From: Hydractinia symbiolongicarpus
Taxonomy: Eukaryota; Cnidaria; Hydrozoa; Anthoathecata; Hydractiniidae
Reading direction: 5' to 3'
Assembly: GCF_029227915.1 (NCBI RefSeq)
Contig: NC_079878.1
Location: 15,750,001 to 15,814,000, forward strand
DNA: 64,000 nucleotides
How positions within the stretch are numbered: the first letter of the stretch is position 1; every line of letters begins with the position of its first letter. Positions 35,953 through 47,900 of this stretch are shown piece by piece. The translations under genes were made by a program, and so were the position numbers. The notes under the pieces were generated by a model. It saw nothing but the letters and a program-made list of their open reading frames with translations, had not been told where the DNA came from and made no database searches.

Positions 35953-38900
35953 CTGGAAATAAAGTAGATGTGGTTGATGGTTAAACACACACTCTTAGGG
36001 TTCAAGCGTAAACCCCCCGCTTCTTTAGAGATCCCCCGACACCCCATCTGCGCATGCGCAAAAATCTGACGGGATCCGACATAATCCGACAAATTCAACG
36101 ACATCCGACAGAATCTGACGTCATCATGCGCAAGTGGAGTAAAATAATTCAAAATTTCCTGTCCATCTAAAAATTTATTGATAAATAAAAAAATAAAATT
36201 AGAAATGCAATCAGCGCAATATACAACGATGTATCGGCACCAGTAGCAGCATCTTGCGATGCTCTTACCGCTCGATTGCAGAGTGTGCAGGATACTGTTA
36301 CTGATTATTACAACAAAATAAAGGACGGAATAAAAGAACGAATTAACCCAACACATCATGATGAAATCGAAGCTGAAGCACAGGAAGACTATTATGATGC
36401 CGAAGACTACCAAAGAAAAAACTACATTGAAATCGAAGACATTGATGTGATGAAATGTTGGAGGACAACCTTAACCAACCGCTTACGCGTGCTATCATGG
36501 ATAAAATCACCCCTAATATAGACATGCGAGTAAATGTTGTTTGCAGTTTCAGCTGTGATATTCACCAAGGTGGAGGTGGTGTGTCTTTATATCACAAAAG
36601 TAAGAGCTCCAAGTCGCTATCAAGCATCGCAGAAATCAAAGCATTCACAGAGGAATGTGAAATGAAGCGTCTGGATCTGAAGAATGGTGCGTTTTGAAGT
36701 AAGGCATATTTACCACCAGTCAGAACCATCAAGGTCCTAGGAGTATATGAAGGAAAAATCGTCTTCGATCATGTACAGAACAAGATCATAAGCACGCGTC
36801 AGCCTCTGTTGGGATGCGGACCTCTTCCAGACTGGCTGCGAAAGAAGAGATGTATATACGCAATGGATGGTAAACGGAAAGAACGGACAATCTATGCTTC
36901 TGGAGATGTTTAGCGGTAATAACTAGGGCTAACGTAGAACGTGGAACAGAGTTCCTTACAAGGCCAGCTCTTGCATTAGCTCGAGAGTACTAGGAGGACC
37001 CCAAGCTAAAGCGTAAGGACGTGCGCCCTACAAAGCTGGTGAATCTGGAAGGTATTGCAAAGCACTTTAACATCAACATCAAAATATATGAACCTAAGAG
37101 AAACAATGAGAAAGCACCATGGCGACTCCTTTATGGTCAGAAGCAGCATGAGAAAGGGTTAGATGACAGCACTATTGAAATGTTGGAAGGCCACTGCTTC
37201 TACATTAAAGATTTCAAGGTGTTGTCAAATACGCTGGAGTGCGAGGTATGTGATAAACGTTTTACACAAGCTTGCCATCTGACACGGCATAAGAAAGATG
37301 AATGCGAAGGAGTCAAGACAACGATCATTTGTAAAAGTGAGAAAGTAAAACATATGCCGAGCAAGTCGGAGAAAGTATTTTATGGTGAAGGTTATAGCTA
37401 TGATGCATGTTAATGGATAGAATACATGTCGAGGGAAACTGGAAGACATATACATCATGCTTTATGTGGTCATGGTGGTGAACGTGTGATACGTGATAAA
37501 AGAAAGAAGTAGACGGTTATGATCCTATAACGAACCACGGATGTTACTGGCACGGATGCCCGTGTCAGCCAGAAGCGAACGCATACCGCTATGAACAAAC
37601 GATGAAGAAGGAGGGTATGATAGAAGAATAGGGATACAACCTCATCAGAGTGTGGGAATGTGTAAATCCTCCCAAGATCAACCGATATTTCAACAAAAAA
37701 TTCATCCGGTATCCTCATTTTATCGTGTTTGATTTCGAGACCATCACGTCTTCTTTGAATTTCCAGCAACAAACATCTGATTTGACATACCTTTCGAGGC
37801 ATATACTGGTAAGTTTTGGTATTCACGATAGTTTGAATGATAACCCAACGTTCGTAGAAAACGAAGATCCTAAAATTTTATTGAAACTTATGGAGGAGTT
37901 AGAAAGGCAACACTCGCTTATCATCGCTGAAGTGGAAATAATGTACCCGAAACCTACAGATCTCGACATGCTTCCCAAAAAGAGCCAGGATGCATGGAAC
38001 GAATGGGTAAACCGGGTAGCTATGATTGGGTTCAGCACGTGTTTCCATACGACTGGCTGTCTAGTTATGACAAGTTGAATCACGTCGGACCTGTCGCACA
38101 CGAGGATTCTAAAAACGATAAAAGGGTAAATATACGGTATCATCCGAGGAGTATGAAGAATTCTGCACAGAATTCTATAGTCGAGATTGTGTCACAATGA
38201 TGCATTGGTTACGTGAATACAACATGGGTAACGTTGAACCCTTCATCGAAGCAGTTGATAAACCAGACGTCAAATATTACGGAGATGATATCGACATTTT
38301 GAAAGTTGCAGTAAGTATTCCAGGTGTCTTGATGCGTTATGTGCTGAACAAGACTCTAAAAATAAACCCTAGGGTAGAGCTCTACGCTCCAGGTGAACCA
38401 TGCAAGCACAAATGTAAAGAAGACTGCTACAGCAAGACTTGTAAGGATTGCAAAGAGGTGCATAAAGCCTGTACGGAATGTACGAAGAACGAGACTTACG
38501 AGCTGTTACAAACGGGTATGGTAGAAGGTCCGGCAATTGTGTTCACTCGATATCACGAGCGTGGCGTGACAGGTATTAGATCACATGTATACAAGGACGC
38601 CAAAACGTGCATGACTGTTCTAGGTCAAGATGCAAACATATTAAATCCTAGCACACTGATGTATGACTTCCCCTGTGGTAAAGAAAAATTGTTCAAGATT
38701 TCACACACTTCTGTACAGTTTTAGTTTGCACGAAGAATTCTACGGAATAATAGCTACGAGTTTTACCTATACTTTATTTTCTATTCTACACGTATTTTCA
38801 CGCCTGTTCTAAAATGGTACCTGGATCATGGTTTGCAAGTGACAGCGATCCACCAATTCCTTAAGTGTGAGGGAGGTAAACCATTCGCTTGGTTCCCCGA

Positions 38901-41900
38901 AGAAATTGCGCTGCTCGTAGGCAAGCTGATAAAAATCCAGACAAGCGGATAACTGGAGATACAGCCAAGCTGAAGGGTAACTCGTTCTATGGGAAAATGA
39001 TCCAAGATTTAGCAAGGCATGTAAATACAATGTTCACGTGTAATGAAAAGAAGGTTAATGAAGCGATGAGATCTCCATATTTCGAAGACTTGGAGCCCAT
39101 AGGCGATGCTTATGAGATTAGAGAAGGCAAACGCAAGTGCGGCATTGACAGAGCCTACCAATGTGGGATTGCAGTGTACCAACTGGCCAAGTTACGTATG
39201 CTTGAATTCTACTACAACTTCCTCGATAAATATGTAGATCGTAGAGACTTCGAGTATATTTACATGGATACAGACTATGCCTATTTACCAGAACTGTAAT
39301 CGCTATATCTACACTACGAAGCACAACCTCGAGTCACTCCTCATCAGTATGAAGCGGTAAAAACAAGATCAAACCTCATTTTCCTCATCTATTCAAAAAT
39401 GTTTACAACATTTCTGAATAATCAAGGGTTTTCTGCATGATGCGCAAATGAGATGCCTGGTGATGCGTGATTTGCCACACGTGCAATACTCAAGGTGATA
39501 GTGCAAGAGTATATACAAACTTCGAATTATAGTAGAATTGTGATACCAGGCTTAGCCCTGGCGGAAGAGTAGGGATGCGCGGGCAAGAGCGCATGCCTTA
39601 CCTGGAAGCGGCTGTTTCGCCCCGATCTGTACCACACTGTGCCATGACGGGAAAAATTGTGCCTAAATGTCGGTAAAAAATGTGCAGGAACAGTCTCTGA
39701 AAGTGCTCCTTAAAAAAAAGGTGAGTGCACAGACATTTAAAAAAACCCTCTTTCAAACAATAACAACAGCAACAAGAACAAACAAGAATAAAAAACTCAT
39801 AGGGTTCTCCTACAGGAGTTTTGGTATTTTTCTTCAAAAATAAAACATGGATGTATATCTATGTATTGTGATAATTATACCTTATAAGTAAAATGTGAGA
39901 ACTTGCTAACATATTTGATGTTGTTGATACCCCAGCAGAAGCTCCACAGCAACAACCGGAAAAACCAATCGATAGACGTTAAGTTTTGAAAGATGCTATC
40001 AGGGAGGGTAAAGCACATCTTTTACCAAAGAAAAGTTTGGAAAGTTTTATTGATAAGGCGTAAGATGATGCGCTCAAAAAAGTATATGGCGAATATATTC
40101 AACGAGAAATTCAGGAGAAAGGAAAAAAAACAGGCCAGGCATTATCTGCGCATGTAGTAAATTTGTATTCCAATGCTTTAAGCAATCTGATTTGTATCGA
40201 CTCTGTTCAAAAATTGCGGGAAGATGGACCCAATCATTAAAGAATCCATGACTGACCTCGGTATTTATTTTATGTTACATTTGGTAAATTTTTAGCTCCA
40301 CTTTTGATTTTGACGCACACTGCAAATCATACCAAAGTGCTTAACGAAAAATATTCTGAAGCATCAGGCACTCAGCTGTCCAAGAGAAATATAAACGAAG
40401 AAGATCGAAAAGAGGAAGAGGAAAATGGGGAATAATTTATCGAAAGTAGCTCTAGAATTACGCGAAAAATATGCTTTAGGCATTGCACGATTTAAATCTC
40501 GAGCGAGTCTTATACCAAGGTTTGACACATTCATCAGCCATGGTCTTGATATGCATCGAAAAATTATAATTACCCCGCCTGCAGGTAGGTTTCCATCCTG
40601 TGATTTAGAGCTAGGTAAACAGTATTTTAAATGGTGATTTGAAAATACAGGTTCCTTGAAAGTTGTATGATTTAAATTTTTATAGAGGTACAGCTCTCGT
40701 TGTTTCTAACAATAAATAAGCGAGGACAAAACAAGTTATTATGAAGAAAAATGAACGTCAAGTTGCTGCTGTGAAGAAACTTGCAGAATGGAATAGCAAA
40801 AACAAGGAAAACATGCACAAGAACAAGGGTGAAAGTGGTCAAGTAACTGAGGGTAGTACTTCAACAAGTACCTCACCAAGTACTGCATCAAGTTCTACCG
40901 CCGTTTTAAGAGCAACAGCAGTAACGGTAATTGTTATAGTAGGCGTTGGTGTTTGGTATAAATTTTTTAAAAACCAGCAGCAGCAACCTGACAAATCATC
41001 AGAGCAGGCGCCTCCTGTTGAAAAAAAAGTTCAAAAATAGACATTTTTAAAATGCGTTAACTATATAATAAATGTCAAACGTTACACCACAACAAAAAGA
41101 AATCGTAGATTCTCTATGGGAATCTGCCCGCTTAATATCGTACACTATACTTCCAGCGCTGTGCGCAAAAAAGATGTTAGGGGTTTCTAGACCAGGAGCC
41201 AAAATGGATCTGGAGGATGGTCTGAAGCAATATTGTTTGATGACTACGCTATAAAACAAGGATGGTATAAACGTTCCATAGTGCCTCCCCCTAAACAAAC
41301 ATGGCTAATATCGGCGTTCTCGTAGCTGGTGCAGCAATTAATGCATTAGCCTTTTCCGACAGTAATTTTCTATTTAGCAAGCTCTCGGCGCATGGAGAAG
41401 AAGAGAGAAGGAGGCATGATCGAACAGCTACAGGCTGCTCAGGCAAAATGGGTGCGCGACAAACAATTAAAAATCGACTGGTATAATCATCAACGAGAGC
41501 TGAAGTGGCAAGCGGGGGAGAATTTTAAGGATCTTGATGAAAGCATGCGTGAGTACTATATCGCCACGATCAATAATGCACCAAAAATATTTCTGATTTA
41601 TATGTACCTTCCAAACATTAACAGGACGGTGAACTTACTTTCATTGTAGGATCCCTAGCTCTTCTGGGGTTTGCGGCGTAAAATATTTGTAATAAAAAAT
41701 ACACATTTTAACGTAATAAGCAAGTCAAAACTAAAGAAGTCAAAAGCAACGCGCTCTGCAAAACGTCACAGAAGAAGAGGCAGAACAGTTAAGCAAGATC
41801 TACTACAACCCAGAGCATCTTTGGGTTGGAAGGAAAGCCATCAAACTACTATCTGTGGAGAGTAAATTACCACGTAAAAGAGTCGTACATTGGTTGTCTC

Positions 41901-44900
41901 GCCAGCTCCTATGGCTACGACATATTCGGGGCCCCAATAAGATTGATTACCCCCATTTTACAATTACAAAACCGAATAAAATGCACAAATTTGATCTATT
42001 GTATATGCCTCATGACAAAGTTTATAGAAATGTCTATAAATATATCCTGACAGATATATTTATAAAGTAGCGAGACCATTGCGTACGAAAAAAGCCAGTA
42101 AGGTCGCAGACATGATTAAGGACATATATAAAGCAGGACCTCTGCGCTATCCTACAATTTTTCAATGTGATAACGGCTCAGAATTTACATCAGATATGAC
42201 AAAACTTTTGGAAGGTAAAGGGGTGGAGATTAAACGATTAAACTACAACCAAGTATTATCACACCTTTACAGCGTTCGTTGAATCGTATAACAAAGTGCT
42301 TGCGGAAAAACTTTTCAAACCTCAAGATGCACAAGAGTTGGTCACTGAGGACCAAAGTAAAATATGGGTGAAAAACTTATATCCTACGGTGAAGAATTTA
42401 ACACCAAGACTGCAATAATTGGTATGAAGCCTTCAAAGGCCATCAGTTTGGAAGACGTACCACTTGTGAAAAGTGAAGAGCTCCCTGAGGAAAAACCTTT
42501 GCCTGAAGATGGGTTGTATTTATACTTGTTGCTGCCCGGGGAGGAACATGATGCAAGGAGACGTGCAACCGACGCTTTTTGGAGTAAGAAAACGTATAGA
42601 TTAGATCGCATTGTGGCGGCCCTGAATAGCCGTGTGTTGTATTATTTGAAAGACGGACCTGACCGTAGTTTTGTTGCAGAAGAATTAATGCTAGTACCAG
42701 AATATGTAGCAATATCTCCAGACCATGTAAAAGAATGGTAGATTTCTTGCATCAAGGACGTTTTTTGTGACTCGCAAAGAGTCACAAAACGTTTGCCTTA
42801 CATTTGCCCTAGTCTTCCAGTGCCGGAACACCTAGATCGTACAAGTCGTCTCAAGTAAGGTCGATAAGTCTTAAGTGACATTGATACCGCTCCACATGCC
42901 CATCCTCTTCAAATCTGTTGAAACCATGCATACCGTTGGGATTGTCTATAATAACATTTTCTTCAGAGTTCGGAAAGTTGTAACTGAACCATCGTCGTTT
43001 TTTGGGGATGGCACCTCTCTGAATACGTGCACAATAGTATGGCAGATGATGATAAAAGTCGTAGTCCTGCGTACTATGCTTGCGATAAATCATAATCACA
43101 TTATCTTTTCTAGGATCTTGCGCACGTTGAACATACCTTTGTTGAAGCACCGCATTTTCTTGGCTCTGTACTGCAAGTTGTCGGTCTTTATCCTCAAGGT
43201 CGTCCCCCAGCACCACAACCTGTCTATCTCTGACTTCGAGATCATCCCAGAGAAGAGCAATTGCAGCATCTTGTTCTTCAATTGCTTGATCTTGCTTCTT
43301 AAGCTCATCTTGGAAGTTTTCAACACCTTTTTTCGCAAGCCACTTTGTCAAAGCTACTGCTTTAGGTCTTGTGATTTCTATGGCGCCATCCAGAGTCACG
43401 AAGGCATCATGAGGGTTTTGCCCACCTCCGTACATATCAGAACGGGATAGGGTGGTGCCCTGTCCTGAGATATCTTGCCTTTTTGTAGTTTCTTCATCCA
43501 AGTGTCAAATTTGCGCGCTATATCACAGATGTCCAAGAATCTCCCGAGATCAGCACGATTGAAATGAGGCTGCGAGTGCTCATCGAACAGGGTCTCCATC
43601 GCCCCAGCATGTACGGCGTTGAACAGGGTAAGTTGAGAAGACATTTTTATCTTGTTATTTTTTTTGTGGACCAAATCGATCCATAAAAAACCACCATTCA
43701 CTCGAGAATTTTATAGCTTCTAGGGTACGTATAAGCACGCATGTTTTGATTTCTCCAGTTGAGTCTTGATCTCTTCCCAATTACTGATCATATTAGTTAC
43801 TTCATCGATAAGCTTCATATCTGAACGTTCGTCGGGTACCAGGGGAATAATTGTTTTTTCTGCCTTTTTTGGTAAACCGGTATACGACTGTGTTAACAGC
43901 CACAAAGAGTGTTTTCTATGCCTTCCCGAGATGGCAAGCTCAAGCAAAGATTGTCTCCGCTTGTCAAGGGCTTCATCAGCAATAATATCATCGATAATGA
44001 ACAGAGTATCTTCGCTAGCTAGCAGCGAAGATAGTTTTTCGATCGATTCTAAAAGTTTATCCTTGGGATTAATCAAGAGCACATAGACTTCTTGCCAAAG
44101 CGAGGATTTCTCAAGGTACGTGCTATTCCATCGTATAGTTGGACATAGGATAATAATGTTGTGAAAATATTTTTTGTATTCACCTTCTAAAAGATGTAGA
44201 ACACGCTGTGTTTTTTCACAGCCCGTTGGTCCTGAAGATATCGCCGTATGTGGATCTAAAACAACGTCTAAGCTCCTTTATGTGAAAGCGATCCACGCCT
44301 TTAAAGTCTAGTATGCTGGAAAACATACTAGATCATTCCTTTGCCATACGCACATCATACATACCTGCCAGCGCTACGCTTATTCTGTAATATATTGATT
44401 ACCTTTTGAAATGTTCTCTGATGCCCACATAGGCTAGGTATTGGTATAATGCAGCCTTCTCGCTAATTCCTCGAGTGATGGAGCCTCTCCATCTCCTTGA
44501 TACTTGAGAGGTATTTTGTGGTCAATATGCCACTTAACGTAGTTGTCTTGGCTCATACCTTCGATAAGCTCGAAGCGTATCACACCCTAGATATTCTGCA
44601 GAACTAAGCTCCTTGTTTCCTTGTAGAGCCTTGTGAGTTCGACAGCGAACAACAGAAGCGAGATGTCCGGCGGGGTCGCAAATGAGGCAATGCCGTCTTT
44701 CTTTTTTATAGTCACAGATGCTACCACCTTCGCAATGTTTACACGTTGATCTTACCATATTATGCTCGCATATACTTGCACGACCACAAGGTTTACATAG
44801 AGATCTCTGCCTGTCATGCTCACAAATACTTGAACCTCCACAAGGTTTGAATCTACATCTTTGCTAATTATGAGGGTACCTGGTGCGTTCCTTTGATACC

Positions 44901-47900
44901 TTCTCAGCATTCAAACACTTGATGCACATCTTTGTCAGTTGTCCATTTCCCTTGCTCTTGAAATTGTCTAAAGATAAAGAGTGTCTACATTTTGAGCATT
45001 TCCTAGTCTCATCCATGTCTTTTGTGTCTACCTCGAAGGTAAACACAAATTTCGCTGGACAATTTGTATGTTCTGCTAGCGCAATGCAACTGCAGAGCCT
45101 CAAGGCGATCTGCGACTAGAACTTGCTGCCCTACCAGATCTAATACTCAACGCTATGAAACCTACCATCAAGAATATTCAACTGCGCGTCGCTAATAGAA
45201 TAGACATAGCAGCGGATATCTCCGGTTCCCTCGGTCTTCTTCGCATCTCCGGTTCGCTCGGCCTTCTTCGTTATGTGCAGGGTTATACCGTCATTCAAGC
45301 GTTGAAGAGGTCTTCCACTACCATGTAGACTATAATCAGGAGATGATCGGAAATCAACAAAAAGTGCGTATCTCTCAGTCATAAACTGTCCTACCGCAAC
45401 TGTCGAATTGCGGCTACCAAAATGGTTTACAATTTGCTCGTACTGGTCTTTTCCAAGCATTGCATGCGAATATAACTCATTAGGCACGCCCTCGACAGTG
45501 ATTGATTTTCAATCTTGGGGTTGTAGAACACCTCGTTCGCCCCGGAGTAAGCTTTAACCTTCGATGGGTCTACAAAGAGCAGTAGAATACCCTTTAACGA
45601 TTTTGCAGGTGTATCAAGTTGTAAATTATAACTTTTGTATCTTTTGAGGCAGTGCTAAGCGACTGTACCGGGATACCATAGCATTTGCAAGTTCCTCATT
45701 ACTAACCTTGTCGAATGCTAGAGAAATGTTGCTGATCTTATATGCAGCATCTGCAGGCTGTGCCGCAGTAGATCCCAAAGCCGCTGTACCTCCATCCTTG
45801 ATAACGTCCGCATATGATGCAAAATAGAGAACAAACTGCAATCTATCATGTAACCCAGGCTGGTAGAAGGGTAGGTCTCTAGTCATCTCAAACATCTTCC
45901 CCAGGGGTATACAGAAAGTATTACCATATGTTGCAGCGATCGCCTTCTCTTCGAGTGTGCCCCATAATCGCTCGCCTTAACCTGTAAGGCCCGGATAGTA
46001 CCATCATTTGGATTGATCCTCTCAAGGTTGAATTTCGGTAACCACAAATCCCTATAAACCGCGAGCACCCTGTAGTCGTTAATACTTTGAACCTCATTAC
46101 TATTAGGTGTGATTTTTAGGTTCTGTACCAGATTCTTGCCAATATTTGAAACGATAGTACGTTTGGTATTTGTGCCGGTCAACTCCAGATCAAATAATAA
46201 CCGAAAACTTCCGGGAAAATGACATCATTCTGTCCCATATTGGGTACGTCTACATACAAGTCCTCGTTCTGATTGATTGTAGATGGGACATGACTCGCCT
46301 TTACACGCTGCTTTTTCCCTTTCATTGCAAAGAGCGTTTTAAATTCTGCGTAGGGGTCAAGTGTTTTTCCAAATATATTAGTGATGTTACTACTTTATTA
46401 TTAGATGATTTTTGTTTCAAATAAAATGGATAATCCAGATTATGACAGAGACGGTTTTACAGATGCGGAAAATATTAGAGGCAATACTGACGATGTATCT
46501 GTCAGTAGACCTGACGACCTTCCTGCCCAGCCTGGTACCAGCTCGACGCCAACATCTGAAGAACGACAGAGGAGTAATTTGAATCATCCAGTGGAAGAGA
46601 CCACAAAGGGCATGATCGACGATCTTTATAAACGTCTTATTGAGAAAGGGGGCTGACACAATCAAAGGGGAGGCACTATGATGTATTTGAACGACGTGGA
46701 AATCAACTTGTTTATATTGGTAGATATGGTGCTATAGACGATGCTATCATGACAAAGGATGGTGACTTTAGTAGAGTTGGTGAGGTTTTTGATTAAGTTT
46801 AGTTGGTTAGGCGTAAAGCGTCTGGGAGCCATGGGGCTTGCCAATAAAGGGTTTACCGACAATACTACACCTAGTAAAGGGTTTAATGCTACACCTATTA
46901 AGAGGATCATGGCCATAGCCAAAAACATATCGAGCAAGATCGAGAAGCTAACTAAGACTAACAAGGCGGATGAGATAGAATTTATACCATTAGCCGAGAA
47001 TGTTGTTGATGAAACGGAGAGTCTCATAACTGAGTCCGAGACTTCATTCAATGGTGAGGAGGAGGTTTTTCCGGAACGTGAAAGAAGAGGGCTTGACCGT
47101 GAACTTTAAACCATAAAGGGGAATTTAAAATCATTAAAAAGTAAAATAACTTCTTATGATAGTGAGTTCGCTTAGGCAGAGGCCAATGTGAAAAGACTGG
47201 AGGGGAAGAAAGCACTGCCTGGGATAACTGAAGAACAACAAGAGATTTGGAACAATGACATTGCAAAGACTAAAGAGATTGAAAATCTGAAGGATATGGC
47301 GAACTATTATCCACGATTCAGGGTCAACTGAAGGCAATTAAAGACACCCTAATGAAAATCGCGGGAGATGACGAATCACTTACTGAAAAACTCCAGATTT
47401 TATTCAAGGAACAAGGAATTACTATAGCGAGTATCATTTCTGCTGTTGGTTTACTCATATCCACCATTGTGCTGGCAGTTACAGGAGGTGGAGAGGCGGC
47501 TAGTGCTGCAGCGGCAGGAAGTGGTGGGGGTAGTAAAATTTTGTACAAAACAGCTCGAAAGACTTGGAAAATTTTTAAAATATTTGGCAGGGAAAGCTGG
47601 TGCAGCATTACCTCATTCTTTTTTACAGTGGCGGCAAAAATTGTCGCATTTGTGGCAAAGCATTTTTACATGGCAATTGCAGGTGCTGTTGCGATTGTTG
47701 TAGCATACATCGGTAGGAGCAAAGATAAAAGATCGTAAATAAAGTAGATAGAGTCTAATTTGTTGATCAAACACACTAGACGTTTATTAATTTTTGAGCC
47801 AGATATAACCAACAATAACCGCTACTCCGGTCGTAATAAACGCGGCCTTAGTGTTATCGTGTTGCTCTGCTTCTATTACCTTGTGTTTAGGGAGTATTTC

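Noticed and set aside
39540-39660. GC-richer stretch with short stem-like strings, checked for a tRNA
   Set aside because: No cloverleaf with proper acceptor and anticodon stems or a CCA-adjacent T-arm motif could be drawn.
47048-47337. Minus-strand ORFs opposite the Polinton hydrophobic-protein remains
   Set aside because: Overlap each other and the plus-strand coding remains; no family resemblance.
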